Positions 1-8,210 of a stretch of 36,954 nucleotides of DNA are shown here, in pieces. The stretch comes from Streptomyces phyllanthi (lineage in GTDB: Bacteria; Actinomycetota; Actinomycetes; Streptomycetales; Streptomycetaceae), in contig NZ_VJZE01000038.1 of assembly GCF_009377205.1 (NCBI RefSeq), positions 1 through 36,954 of the forward strand, in the 5' to 3' direction. Numbering within the stretch: position 1 is the stretch's first letter; the number at the start of each line of letters is the position of its first letter. The position numbers were made by a program, and so were the translations under genes. Under the pieces are notes generated by a model. The model did no database searches. It worked only from the letters and a program-made list of their open reading frames with translations, and was not told the origin of the DNA.

Positions 1-888
1 GTACAGGGGCAGACGGGGGTCGACCGGCTGCTCGGGCCAGGTGCCGCGGATCCACGCGTGGTCCGGGTGATCGCAGATCAGCCACGCACGGTCGGGGTCG
101 GGGCCCGCCATGACGTTGAGGTAGTACATGTGGTGCCCGGGCACGGCCATGGACGGTCCGTGCCAGCCGTCCGGGATCAGGACGACGTCGCCGTCGCGCA
201 CCTCGGCCAGCACGTCCGTGTTGGTGCCCTGGCCGGAGGGCGAGACCCGCTGGTAGCCGAGACCGGGGGTGCCCTCGTGGCCGGCGAACTCGAAGTAGTA
301 GATCTCCTCCAGCTCCGACTCCTCACCGGGCCGGTGCTCGTCGTGCTTGTGGGGCGGGAAGGAGGACCAGTTGCCGCCCGGCGTGATCACCTCGACGGCG
401 ATGAGCTTGTCGCACTCGAAACCGTATCCGTCACCGCCTCCGGCGGGGGCCGCCGCGCCGAAGTTGTTGACCTGGCGGGAGCAGTTGCCGGTGCCGCGCA
501 GTTCGACCGGGACGGAGGACGCGGGGCCGTAGCGGGCGGGCAGCCGGCGCTCGCAGCGGGCGCCGGTCAGGGCGAAGCGCCCGCCGTCGCGCGAGGCGAT
601 GGAGGCCTGGGCGTCACGGGGTACGTACGCGAAGTCGCTGACCCCGCTGAAGACGCTCTCGCGCCCGCTCAGCCTGAACGTGTCACCGTCGACGGCGACG
701 GTGCAGGAGCCGGCGAGCGGCAGCACGATCCACTCACTGTCGCCGCTGTCGAAGCTGTGCCGGCCACCGGGCGGCAGTTCGAGCACCCGCAGGCTGGAGT
801 AGCCCCAGCCGGCCGACTCGGGCGTGATGTTCACGGCGTAGGCGTCACCCGTGGCCTTGCCCGCGGGCAGGTGGTGCGTGGCGGTCAT
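1..888 (-). CDS. iolB: 5-deoxy-glucuronate isomerase IolB (3' end outside window)
   Basis: IolB isomerises 5-deoxy-D-glucuronate to 2-deoxy-5-keto-D-gluconate in cytosolic myo-inositol breakdown. The frame is open from the ATG at 888 to base 1 (296 codons), about the usual IolB length, so only the last few residues should be missing. Family features seen: an N-terminal HHLPAGKA segment, a cupin-like SEWIVLPLAGSC stretch, then NWSSFPPHKHDE, EIYYFEF and DGWHGPSMAVPGHHMYYLN. The histidines and glutamate in the last three are the expected metal ligands of this double-cupin protein. An AAGGAAA ribosome-binding site lies about 9 bases before the ATG. It is the third gene of a minus-strand unit after iolC and the Cgl0159-family gene, with a 118-base gap before it. 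Identification is firm; the C-terminus is not visible. Confidence 0.95.
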   Translation of the reverse strand, partial: MTATHHLPAGKATGDAYAVNITPESAGWGYSSLRVLELPPGGRHSFDSGDSEWIVLPLAGSCTVAVDGDTFRLSGRESVFSGVSDFAYVPRDAQASIASRDGGRFALTGARCERRLPARYGPASSVPVELRGTGNCSRQVNNFGAAAPAGGGDGYGFECDKLIAVEVITPGGNWSSFPPHKHDEHRPGEESELEEIYYFEFAGHEGTPGLGYQRVSPSGQGTNTDVLAEVRDGDVVLIPDGWHGPSMAVPGHHMYYLNVMAGPDPDRAWLICDHPDHAWIRGTWPEQPVDPRLPLY

Positions 889-1006
889 GATGCGTTTCCT
901 TCGCGTCCTTCTGGGCGGTGTCGAAGCGAGCTCCGAGACGGAGCAGGAACAGGCTTCGGGGAGGTTCGAGGCGGGCTTCCGGACGGTGGCGGGCGGGCTC
1001 AGGCGG

Positions 1007-1885
1007 TCAGAGCAGGCCGACCGCGGTGTCCACCGCGGTCTCCACGCTGCCTCCGGCGGGGTAGAGCAGCGACCGGCCCACGACCATGCCCTGCACGGTG
1101 GGCAGCCGCAGCGCCTTGCGCCACTTCTCATAGGCGCCCTCCTGGTCCCCGCCGACCTCGCCGCCGAGCAGCACGACGGGCAGAGTGGACGTCTCCAGTG
1201 CCGCGGCCATGTCGTCGGGGTCCTCGGTGACGGGCAGTTTCAGCCAGGTGTAGGCGGAGGTGCCGCCGAGGCCCGAGGCGATCGCGATGGACCGGGTGAC
1301 GGCGTCGGAGCTCAGGTCGTTGCGGACCGCGCCGTCCACGCGGCGCGATATGAACGGCTCGACGAACAGCGGCAGCCGGCGCGCCGCCATGTCGTCGATG
1401 GCCCGTGCCGTGGACTCCAGGGTGCGCAGGGAGCCGGGGTCGTCGTAGTCGATGCGCACCAGCAGCTTCCCGGCGTCGAAGCGGAGCCGCTCCATGTCCT
1501 CGGCGCGGTGGCCGGTGAAGCGGTCGTCCATCTCGAAGGACGCGCCGGCCAGGCCACCCCGGTTCATCGAGCCCATGACAACCTTGTCATCGAGGACGCC
1601 GAGAAGGAGCAGGTCCTCCAGGATGTCGGCGGTGGCGAGCACCCCGTCCACGCCCGGTCTCGACAGCGCGACGCACAGGCGTTCCAGCAGATCGGCCCGG
1701 TTGGCCATGGCCAGTCGGTGACCGCCCACGCCGAGGGCGCCGCGGGCCGGGTGGTCGGCGGCCACGATCATCAGGCGGCCGCTGTCGCCGATCAGCGGGC
1801 GGCGCACGCGGCGGGCGGCCGCTTCGGCGATGGCCTCCGGGTGCCGGGCGCGCACCGTGACGAGGTCGGGGATGCTGATGCTCAA
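1007..1885 (-). CDS. Cgl0159-family (beta/alpha)8 protein, probable inositol-pathway aldolase
   Basis: A 292-residue TIM-barrel protein of the Cgl0159 family, which is regularly found beside iolC and iolB in actinobacteria. Context suggests it does the IolJ step, cleaving 2-deoxy-5-keto-6-phosphogluconate to dihydroxyacetone phosphate and malonate semialdehyde; that is inference. Barrel-strand motifs visible are LMIVAADHPARGAL near the N-terminus, DGVLATADILEDL, GSMNRGGLAGA, KLLVRIDYDDPGS, LPLFVEPF and the C-terminal VQGMVVGRSLLYP. I chose the TTG at 1885 (MSISIPDLV) because GGAGCG sits 6 bases before it and homology-like sequence begins there; the frame stays open upstream into antisense of iolC. 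It lies 29 bases after the iolC stop, so co-transcription is very likely. The fold and family are clear; the exact reaction is not shown by sequence. Confidence 0.85.
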   Translation of the reverse strand: MSISIPDLVTVRARHPEAIAEAAARRVRRPLIGDSGRLMIVAADHPARGALGVGGHRLAMANRADLLERLCVALSRPGVDGVLATADILEDLLLLGVLDDKVVMGSMNRGGLAGASFEMDDRFTGHRAEDMERLRFDAGKLLVRIDYDDPGSLRTLESTARAIDDMAARRLPLFVEPFISRRVDGAVRNDLSSDAVTRSIAIASGLGGTSAYTWLKLPVTEDPDDMAAALETSTLPVVLLGGEVGGDQEGAYEKWRKALRLPTVQGMVVGRSLLYPAGGSVETAVDTAVGLL

Positions 1886-1914
1886 GACTTCGCTCCGTTC
1901 AGGGGTGGCGTCGG

Positions 1915-2871
1915 TCAGCCGCGCGCGAGGAGGCCGTCGACCTCCGACTCGGTGGGCATCGCGGAGGAGCAGGCGAGCCGGGAGGCGACGAGCGCGCCGG
2001 CCGCGTTGGCGTACCGCATGGTCTTCTCCAGCTCCCAGCCGTTCAGCAGACCGTGGCAGAGCGAGCCGCCGAAGGCGTCCCCGGCGCCGAGGCCGTTGAC
2101 GACCTCCACGGGCACCGGCGGGACCTCGGCGGTGGTGCCGTCGCGGTGGACGGCCAGCACCCCCTTGGGGCCCTGCTTGACGACGGCCAGCTCGACCCCG
2201 GCGTCGAGCAGGGCCTGGGCGCAGGCTCTCGGCTCGCGGACGCCGGTGGCGATCTCGCACTCCTCCAGGTTGCCGACGGCCACGGTGGCGTGGCGCAGCG
2301 CCTCGGCGTAGTACGGGCGGGCCGCCTCGGGGTCGTTCCAGAACATGGGGCGCCAGTCGAGGTCGAAGACGGTGATGCCGGACTTGTCACGGGCCTTCAG
2401 CGCGGCGAGCGTGGCCGAGCGGCTGGGCTCCTCGCTCAGGCCGGTGCCCGTGATCCAGAAGATGCGGGACGCGCGGATGGCGAAGAAGTCGAGCTCGTCG
2501 GTGTGGATCTCCAGATCCGGGGCCTTGGGGCGCCGGTAGAAGTACAGCGGGAAGTCGTCCGGCGGGAAGATCTCGCAGAACGTGATCGGTGTCGGGTAGG
2601 CGTCGACCGGGGTGACGAAGCGGTCGTCGACCCCGAACTCCTTGAGGGCGTCGTGGAGATACGAACCGAAGGGGTCGTTGCCGGTCCGAGTGATCACAGC
2701 GGTAGCGTGACCCAGGCGCGCGGCGGCCACGGCGACGTTGGCCGCTGATCCCCCCAGAAACTTGCCGAAGGATTCGACTTGTGGAAGCGGCACACCGGTC
2801 TGCAACGGATACAGATCGACCCCGATGCGGCCCATGGTGATCAGATCGAACGTTTCGGCGGACTCGGGCAT
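1915..2871 (-). CDS. iolC: 5-dehydro-2-deoxygluconokinase IolC (PfkB family)
   Basis: IolC phosphorylates 2-deoxy-5-keto-D-gluconate at C6 using ATP. The 318-residue protein is a ribokinase/PfkB sugar kinase. It has an N-terminal DLITMGRIGVDLYP strand typical of IolC, the substrate-binding GGSAANVAVAAARLG motif near residue 40, and the C-terminal PfkB signature NGLGAGDAFGGSLCHGLL holding the GAGD anion hole and catalytic aspartate. The ATG at 2871 has AGGAG 8 bases upstream (2880-2884). An in-frame extension to 3102 crosses the divergent promoter and is rejected. It is the first gene of the minus-strand iolC - aldolase - iolB unit and is probably driven by the TTGACA promoter at 2958-2985 and controlled by the paired operator at 2989-3034. 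Confidence 0.95.
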   Translation of the reverse strand: MPESAETFDLITMGRIGVDLYPLQTGVPLPQVESFGKFLGGSAANVAVAAARLGHATAVITRTGNDPFGSYLHDALKEFGVDDRFVTPVDAYPTPITFCEIFPPDDFPLYFYRRPKAPDLEIHTDELDFFAIRASRIFWITGTGLSEEPSRSATLAALKARDKSGITVFDLDWRPMFWNDPEAARPYYAEALRHATVAVGNLEECEIATGVREPRACAQALLDAGVELAVVKQGPKGVLAVHRDGTTAEVPPVPVEVVNGLGAGDAFGGSLCHGLLNGWELEKTMRYANAAGALVASRLACSSAMPTESEVDGLLARG

Positions 2872-2957
2872 GCGCGTCACTCCTCGTACGGGGATGCGGG
2901 CCGTGGAGGGCCCGGAGTGCGGGGGATGCGGGCACGCTGGCCCGGGCGTACCCCAGG

Positions 2958-2985
2958 TGTAGATCCCAGGGCCGGCCCATGTCAA
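2958..2985 (-). promoter_or_regulatory. Predicted promoter of the iolC operon
   Basis: On the minus strand a perfect TTGACA (-35, bases 2985-2980) is followed 16 bases later by TCTACA (2963-2958) as a weak -10. The predicted start would lie about 80 bases before the iolC ATG. The -35 is convincing; the -10 is only moderately like the Streptomyces TANNNT pattern. Confidence 0.5.
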
Positions 2986-2988
2986 GAG

Positions 2989-3034
2989 TTTGTACGGACA
3001 TTCGGACCTGCAAGTGAAATGATGTCTTAACAAA
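2989..3034. promoter_or_regulatory. Paired inverted operator, candidate IolR-type sites
   Basis: Two copies of TTTGT-N3-GACAT face each other: TTTGTACGGACAT at 2989-3001 on the plus strand, and ATGTCTTAACAAA at 3022-3034, its inverted counterpart. Each contains a TGT-N4-ACA core (TGTACGGACA and TGTCTTAACA). The second fits the Corynebacterium glutamicum IolR (GntR family) consensus KGWCHTRACA at all ten positions, as I recall that motif; the first, read on the minus strand, fits at eight of ten. The pair fills the space between the two divergent -35 boxes, so a bound regulator could shut both units at once. No iolR gene is in the window. Confidence 0.65.
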
Positions 3035-3037
3035 GTA

Positions 3038-3067
3038 TTGACAGCCGGGTGGGACAGGCGTTTGTAT
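3038..3067 (+). promoter_or_regulatory. Predicted promoter of the inositol ABC transporter operon
   Basis: A perfect TTGACA at 3038-3043 is followed after 18 bases by TTGTAT (3062-3067), a modest -10. This implies a 5' leader of about 120 bases before the ATG at 3198. That leader holds a 12-base perfect palindrome, GCCCGCGCGGGC (3124-3135), and a pyrimidine-rich run near 3160-3170, with no other recognisable element. Confidence 0.5.
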
Positions 3068-3197
3068 CCGGTCCCAACGAAACCGCCGCTCCACCGGCAC
3101 ATGACCCCGGCCTCAATGCCTGGGCCCGCGCGGGCTTCCCGCCCGACGCCGTCCCGTTCCCTTTCCCCCCGTTACGCACAGTGAGGTGCAAGGAAAG

Positions 3198-4214
3198 ATG
3201 GACCGTTTTCACCCCCGCTCCCGCCGAGTCGCGCCGTTCGTCGCGATAGCCGCGGCGTCCGCGCTGCTCATAGCCGGCTGCTCCAGCAGCTCCGGCGGCA
3301 AGGAGGCCGAGGAGGGCGGCGCGGACGCATCCGCGGGCAAGGCAAACACCCCCAGGATGACGGTCGCGCTGGTCACCCACCAGTCGGCCGGCGACACGTT
3401 CTGGGACATCGTCCGCAAGGGCGCCGAGGCGGCGGCCGCGAAGGACAACGTCAAGCTCGTCTACTCCAACAACCCGAGCGCGGGCGAGCAGGCCAACCTC
3501 GTCCAGAACGCCATCGACCAGAAGGTCGACGGCATCGCGGTCACCCTGGCCAAGCCGGACGCCATGAAGGACGTCGTGGCCAAGGCGAAGAAGGCCGGTA
3601 TCCCCGTGGTCGGTCTGAACTCGGGTGTGAGCGACTGGCAGTCCCTGGGCCTGATGGAGTTCTTCGGCCAGGACGAGAGCGTCGCGGGCGAGGCCTTCGG
3701 CAAGAAGCTGAACGAGGAAGGCGCCAAGAAGGCCGTCTGCGTCATCCAGGAGCAGGGCAACGTCGGTCTCACCCAGCGTTGCGACGGTGTGAAGAAGACC
3801 TTCGAGGGATCGGTCGAGAACCTCTACGTCAACGGCACCGACATGCCGTCGGTGCAGTCGACGATCAACGCGAAGCTCAAGCAGGACAGCGACATCGACT
3901 ACGTCGTCACCCTCGGCGCACCGTTCGCGCTGACCGCGGTGAAGTCGGTGGACGAGGCGGGCAGCAAGGCCAAGGTCGCCACGTTCGACCTGAACAAGGA
4001 GCTGACCAGCGCGATCAAGGACGGTGACATCCAGTTCGCCGTGGACCAGCAGCCCTACCTGCAGGGTTACCTGGCCATCGACTCGCTGTGGCTGTACAAG
4101 AACAACGGCAACTACATGGGCGGCGGCGAGGAGCCGGTGCTGACGGGTCCTGCTTTCGTGGACAAGTCCAACGTCGACACCGTCGCCGCGTTCGCCGCGA
4201 AGGGCACTCGGTGA
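3198..4214 (+). CDS. ABC transporter sugar-binding lipoprotein (probable inositol)
   Basis: A 338-residue extracellular solute-binding lipoprotein of the ribose/galactose-binding type (Peripla_BP_4). It has a basic N-terminus (RSRR), a hydrophobic run and a lipobox LIAGC, so Cys28 should be lipidated after cleavage. A Ser/Gly/Glu linker follows and the mature domain starts near TVALVTHQSAGDTFW. Other features are the AIDQKVDGIAVTLAKPDAM segment, typical of this fold, and the hinge-region CVIQEQGNVGLTQRCDGV and TFDLNKEL. It would capture the sugar, most likely myo-inositol given the neighbours, and deliver it to the permease. ATG at 3198 is preceded by AAGGAAAG; a GTG at 3186 is an alternative adding four residues. 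The stop overlaps the permease start by one base, so translation is probably coupled. Confidence 0.9.
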   Translation: MDRFHPRSRRVAPFVAIAAASALLIAGCSSSSGGKEAEEGGADASAGKANTPRMTVALVTHQSAGDTFWDIVRKGAEAAAAKDNVKLVYSNNPSAGEQANLVQNAIDQKVDGIAVTLAKPDAMKDVVAKAKKAGIPVVGLNSGVSDWQSLGLMEFFGQDESVAGEAFGKKLNEEGAKKAVCVIQEQGNVGLTQRCDGVKKTFEGSVENLYVNGTDMPSVQSTINAKLKQDSDIDYVVTLGAPFALTAVKSVDEAGSKAKVATFDLNKELTSAIKDGDIQFAVDQQPYLQGYLAIDSLWLYKNNGNYMGGGEEPVLTGPAFVDKSNVDTVAAFAAKGTR

Positions 4215-5293
4215 TGGGGATGACCCAACAGGCTGCGCCGGCGGTGACCACACCGCCGGCCTCCGGCCCGTCCAAGCAGACCGACGGGCGTACCGCGCAG
4301 CGGTCGCTGGTGGTGCGGTTGCTGGCCCGTCCCGAGGTGGGGGTGTTCCTGGGGGCGGTGGCGGTGTTCGTGTTCTTCCTGGTCGCGGCGCCGCCGGTGC
4401 GTGAGGCCAGTTCGATGGCGAACATCCTGTACCAGTCGTCGACGATCGGGATCATGGCGCTGCCGGTGGCGCTGCTGATGATCGGCGGGGAGTTCGACCT
4501 CTCCTCCGGTGTCGCGGTGATCACCTCGGCGCTGACCGCGAGCATGATCAGCTATCAGCTGACGATGAACGTGTGGGTCGGTGTCGTCGCCGCGCTGGTG
4601 GCGTCGCTGGCGATCGGCATGTTCAACGGGTGGATGCTGATCAGGACGGGTCTGCCCAGCTTCCTGGTCACCCTGGGCACGTTCTTGATCCTGCAGGGTG
4701 TGAACCTGGCGGTCACCAAGCTGATCACCGACAACGTGGCCACGGACAACATCAGTGACATGGACGGCTTCGGCCAGGCGAAGGCGCTCTTCGCCTCGTC
4801 GTTCGCCGTCGGCGGCGTGAATGTGAAGGTCACGGTGGTGTGGTGGCTGGTGTTCGCCGCGCTGGCCACGTGGGTGCTGCTGCGCACGAAGTACGGCAAC
4901 TGGGTCTTCGCGGTGGGCGGCAACCAGGACTCCGCCCGTGCGGTGGGTGTGCCGGTGACGTTCACGAAGATCTCGCTGTTCATGCTGGTGGGTTTCGGTG
5001 CCTGGTTCGTCGGGATGCACAACCTGTTCTCCTTCAGCACCGTGCAGTCCGGTGAGGGCGTGGGCCAGGAGCTGATCTACATCGCGGCTGCGGTGATCGG
5101 CGGGTGTCTGCTGACCGGCGGCTACGGTTCGGCGATCGGGCCGGTCTTCGGCGCGTTCATGTTCGGCATGGTCAACCAGGGCATCGTCTACGCCGGCTGG
5201 AACCCCGACTGGTTCAAGGCCTTCCTCGGTGTGATGCTGCTCGGCGCCACCCTGATCAATCTGTGGGTCCGCCGCACGGCGACCCGGAGGTGA
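4214..5293 (+). CDS. Sugar ABC transporter permease (RbsC/BPD_transp_2 type)
   Basis: A 359-residue integral membrane protein of the ribose-type permease family, forming the inositol channel with the next gene's ATPase. After a roughly 30-residue polar N-terminus it has about ten hydrophobic segments. Family landmarks are GIMALPVALLMIGGEFDLSSG (the conserved GEFDLS loop), NGWMLIRTGLPSFLVTLGT, and the cytoplasmic coupling loop TKYGNWVFAVGGNQDSARAVGV, whose GGN...A.GV pattern contacts the ATPase. The ATG at 4214 overlaps the upstream TGA. A second in-frame ATG at 4220 is equally usable; neither has a clear separate ribosome-binding site, consistent with coupled translation. Substrate is inferred from the operon. 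Confidence 0.92.
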   Translation: MGMTQQAAPAVTTPPASGPSKQTDGRTAQRSLVVRLLARPEVGVFLGAVAVFVFFLVAAPPVREASSMANILYQSSTIGIMALPVALLMIGGEFDLSSGVAVITSALTASMISYQLTMNVWVGVVAALVASLAIGMFNGWMLIRTGLPSFLVTLGTFLILQGVNLAVTKLITDNVATDNISDMDGFGQAKALFASSFAVGGVNVKVTVVWWLVFAALATWVLLRTKYGNWVFAVGGNQDSARAVGVPVTFTKISLFMLVGFGAWFVGMHNLFSFSTVQSGEGVGQELIYIAAAVIGGCLLTGGYGSAIGPVFGAFMFGMVNQGIVYAGWNPDWFKAFLGVMLLGATLINLWVRRTATRR

Positions 5294-5302
5294 GTTCACA
5301 CA

Positions 5303-6217
5303 ATGGCAACCACCAACGAACCCGGCACGCAGAGCGCCGTCGTCAAGGACACCGGCCCGGAGGCCGGACGGCCGGTCGTCGAGCTGCGCGGGGCGGGCAA
5401 GGCGTACGGCAACATCCGTGCTCTGCACGGTGTCAGCCTCCAGGTGCGTCCCGGCGAGGTGACGTGTGTGCTGGGGGACAACGGTGCGGGCAAGTCGACC
5501 CTCATCAAGATCATCTCCGGTCTGCATCAGCACAGCGAGGGCGAGTTCCTCGTCGACGGTGAGGCGGTGCGCTTCACCACCCCGCGTCAGGCGCTGGACC
5601 GCGGGATCGCCACCGTCTACCAGGACCTGGCGACGGTGCCGCTGATGCCGGTGTGGCGCAACTTCTTCCTCGGCTCCGAGATCACCCGCGGTCCCTGGCC
5701 CGTGCGGCGTCTGGACATCGAGGCGATGAAGAAGACCGCGGACGAGGAACTGCGCAACATGGGCATCGTCCTGGACGACCTGGAGCAGCCCATCGGCACC
5801 CTCTCGGGCGGTCAGCGCCAGTGCGTGGCCATCGCCCGCGCCGTCCACTTCGGTGCCCGTGTACTGATTCTGGACGAGCCGACGGCGGCGCTGGGGGTGA
5901 AGCAGTCCGGGGTGGTGCTGAAGTACATCGCCGCCGCCCGCGACCGCGGACTGGGCGTCATCTTCATCACCCACAACCCCCACCACGCCTACATGGTCGG
6001 CGACCACTTCAGCGTGCTGCGTCTGGGCACGATGGAGCTGTCCGCCGCCCGCAGCGAGGTCAGTCTCGAAGAGCTGACCAACCACATGGCCGGCGGCGCG
6101 GAACTCGCCGCGCTCAAGCACGAGCTGGCCCAGGTCAGCGGCGTGGACGTGGAAGAACTCCCCGAGGAAGAAGACCTCACCGCACCCGTCCCCGCAACCC
6201 CGGAAGGAAAGTCCTGA
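5303..6217 (+). CDS. Sugar ABC transporter ATP-binding protein (single NBD)
   Basis: A 304-residue cytoplasmic ATPase energising the permease. Walker [10 protein letters not shown] has its lysine at residue 64, the ABC signature LSGGQ lies at 167-171, and Walker B VLILDEP at 187-193 is followed by a switch-region [10 protein letters not shown]. Many RbsA/MglA-type partners of such permeases carry two fused ATPase domains in about 500 residues; this one has only one and must act as a homodimer. The C-terminus ends in an acidic, proline-rich tail (about residues 275-304) beyond the usual domain. It starts nine bases after the permease stop and ends one base before the next ATG, so it sits in the middle of one operon. 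Confidence 0.92.
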   Translation: MATTNEPGTQSAVVKDTGPEAGRPVVELRGAGKAYGNIRALHGVSLQVRPGEVTCVLGDNGAGKSTLIKIISGLHQHSEGEFLVDGEAVRFTTPRQALDRGIATVYQDLATVPLMPVWRNFFLGSEITRGPWPVRRLDIEAMKKTADEELRNMGIVLDDLEQPIGTLSGGQRQCVAIARAVHFGARVLILDEPTAALGVKQSGVVLKYIAAARDRGLGVIFITHNPHHAYMVGDHFSVLRLGTMELSAARSEVSLEELTNHMAGGAELAALKHELAQVSGVDVEELPEEEDLTAPVPATPEGKS

Positions 6218-6218
6218 C

Positions 6219-7121
6219 ATGACCCCTGCCCTGGACCGCATCCGGGTCGGCTCGGCCCCGGACTCCTGGGGTGTCTGGTTCCCCGACGATCCGCAGCAGG
6301 TGCCCTGGGAGCGGTTCCTGGACGAGGTCGCCGAGGCCGGCTACTCCTGGATCGAGCTCGGGCCGTACGGCTATCTGCCCACCGACCCGGCCCGGCTCAC
6401 CGACGAGGTGACCAGGCGCGACCTCAAGGTGTCGGCCGGCACGGTCTTCACCTCCCTGCACCGCGGCCCGTCCGTCTGGGACGCCACCTGGGAGCATGTC
6501 GGCCAGGTCGCGGCCCTCACCCAGGCCATGGGCGCCAAGCACCTGGTGGTCATCCCCTCGTTCTGGCGGGACGACAAGACGGCCGAGATCATCGAGCCGG
6601 CCGAGCTCACCACCGAGCAGTGGGGCCACCTCAGCCGGGGCATGGAGCGGCTCGGGCGCCAGGTCAGGGAGACGTACGGCCTCGACATCGTGGTGCACCC
6701 GCACGCGGACACGCACATCGACACCGAGGAGCACGTCGAGCGCTTCCTCGACTCGACGGACTCCGACCTGGTCAACCTGTGCCTGGACACCGGGCACTAC
6801 GCCTACTGCGGCGGCGACAGCGTCAAGCTGATCGAGACCTACGGCGAGCGCATCGGCTATCTGCACCTCAAGCAGGTGGACCCGGAGATCCTCGCCGACG
6901 TGGTCGCGGGCGGTGTCCCGTTCGGCCCCGCCGTCCAGCGCGGTGTGATGTGCGAACCCCCTGCGGGCGTACCGGAGCTGGGGCCCGTGCTGGCCGCGGC
7001 CCAGGGGCTCGGCGTGGACCTGTTCGCGATCGTCGAGCAGGACATGTACCCCTGCGAGCCGGACAAGCCGCTGCCCATCGCCGTGCGCACCCGCAAGTTC
7101 CTCCGCTCCTGCGGCGCCTGA
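6219..7121 (+). CDS. IolE/IolH-type TIM-barrel protein (probable inosose dehydratase or isomerase)
   Basis: A 300-residue xylose-isomerase-like (AP endonuclease family 2) barrel of the sugar-phosphate isomerase/epimerase group. It begins with [11 protein letters not shown], the N-terminal strand of the actinobacterial IolE/IolH-like proteins. Likely metal-site segments are WIELGPYGY (Glu), [10 protein letters not shown] (His/His), [11 protein letters not shown] (Asp/His), YLHLKQVD (His) and the late IVEQDMY (Glu). In inositol catabolism such proteins either dehydrate 2-keto-myo-inositol (IolE) or isomerise inosose (IolI/IolH-like). I favour IolE-type dehydratase because no other candidate is in view, but the sequence does not settle it. 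The ATG overlaps the ATPase region's stop almost exactly, with GGAAGGAAAG just before it. Confidence 0.8.
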   Translation: MTPALDRIRVGSAPDSWGVWFPDDPQQVPWERFLDEVAEAGYSWIELGPYGYLPTDPARLTDEVTRRDLKVSAGTVFTSLHRGPSVWDATWEHVGQVAALTQAMGAKHLVVIPSFWRDDKTAEIIEPAELTTEQWGHLSRGMERLGRQVRETYGLDIVVHPHADTHIDTEEHVERFLDSTDSDLVNLCLDTGHYAYCGGDSVKLIETYGERIGYLHLKQVDPEILADVVAGGVPFGPAVQRGVMCEPPAGVPELGPVLAAAQGLGVDLFAIVEQDMYPCEPDKPLPIAVRTRKFLRSCGA

Positions 7122-7147
7122 CCCACCGGAAGGGACGACCACCCACC

Positions 7148-8170
7148 ATGACTCAGCGCGGAACGCTCGGGGTCGCCGTCATCGGCACCGGCCGTATGGG
7201 TGCCGACCACGTGCGCCGTATCCAGGAGGTGACCAGCGGGGCTCGGGTGTCCGCCGTGGTGGACATCGACGCCGAGCGGGCCAAGCGACTCGCCGAGGGC
7301 ATCGACGGCTGCACCGCGTACACCGACCCGGGCGCCGCCATGGCCGCGGACGACGTCGACGCCGTGCTCATCGCCTCACCGGGTCCCGCTCACGAGGCGG
7401 CCCTGCTGACGGTGTTCGGGCACGACCTGCCGGTGCTGTGCGAGAAGCCGCTCACCCCCGACGCGGCTTCCGCGCTCCGTGTGATGGAGGCCGAGCAGAA
7501 GCTGGGCCACCGCAGGATCCAGGTGGGGTTCATGCGGCGGTACGACGCCGAGTACATGAAGCTGAAGGCGCTGCTGGACAGCGGCCGGCTCGGCCGCCCG
7601 CTGATGCTGCACAACCGGCACCGCAACGCCGCCAGTCCGCCCGGCTTCACCACCGAGATGCTCATCAACGACTCCGTGGTGCACGAGATGGACGTGACCC
7701 GCTGGCTCCTCGACCAGGAGATCACGGAGGTCACCGTGCTGCGCCCGACGCCCTCCGGGAACGCGCCCGAGGGCGTTCAGGACCCGCAGCTGGTCCTCTT
7801 CGAGACCGACGGCGGCGCGATCGTCGACGTCGAGATCAACGTCAACTGCGGCTTCGGCTACCAGGTGAAGGCCGAGGCGGTCTGCGAGCGCGGCACGGCC
7901 CGTATCGGCGAGGAGCAGTCCCTCGTCACCGACCTGGCCGGCCGCTGGGGCGGCACGATCGCGCAGGACTTCGTGGAGCGGTTCGCCGACGCCTACGACC
8001 GCGAGGTCCAGGCCTGGGTGGACGCCACCCGGCGCGGCGAGGTCACCGGGCCGAGTGTGTGGGACGGCTATGCCGTGGCGGCGGTCTGCGAGGCGGGCGT
8101 CCGCGCCCAGAGCGAGGGCGGCCGGGTCGAGGTCGAGATGGTCGAGCGGCCTGCCCTCTACCGCCGGTAG
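7148..8170 (+). CDS. iolG: Inositol 2-dehydrogenase IolG (Gfo/Idh/MocA family)
   Basis: A 340-residue NAD(P)-dependent dehydrogenase that would oxidise myo-inositol to scyllo-inosose, the entry step of the pathway. The Rossmann motif GTGRMG is at residues 13-18. CEKPL follows, with the catalytic Lys100 in the EKP motif. [11 protein letters not shown] is the usual mid-protein segment, and the D175-x3-H179 pair in NDSVVHEMD supplies the conserved active-site residues. Length is standard. It is the last gene of the transporter operon, 26 bases after the IolE/H-type gene, with GGAAGGG upstream at a rather long spacing. Paralogues acting on scyllo-inositol or chiro-inositol are common in actinobacteria, so the exact stereoisomer is inferred. 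Confidence 0.88.
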   Translation: MTQRGTLGVAVIGTGRMGADHVRRIQEVTSGARVSAVVDIDAERAKRLAEGIDGCTAYTDPGAAMAADDVDAVLIASPGPAHEAALLTVFGHDLPVLCEKPLTPDAASALRVMEAEQKLGHRRIQVGFMRRYDAEYMKLKALLDSGRLGRPLMLHNRHRNAASPPGFTTEMLINDSVVHEMDVTRWLLDQEITEVTVLRPTPSGNAPEGVQDPQLVLFETDGGAIVDVEINVNCGFGYQVKAEAVCERGTARIGEEQSLVTDLAGRWGGTIAQDFVERFADAYDREVQAWVDATRRGEVTGPSVWDGYAVAAVCEAGVRAQSEGGRVEVEMVERPALYRR

Positions 8171-8210
8171 ACGGGCGGACGAACGGGACGGTGTGTGCCC
8201 CCGGAGGCTG

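Noticed and set aside
4112..6241. A 709-codon open frame on the minus strand, antisense to the ABC transporter genes
   Set aside because: It mirrors three clearly recognisable plus-strand genes. The predicted protein is a low-complexity His/Arg/Asp-rich shadow without family motifs, as expected from GC-rich antisense DNA.
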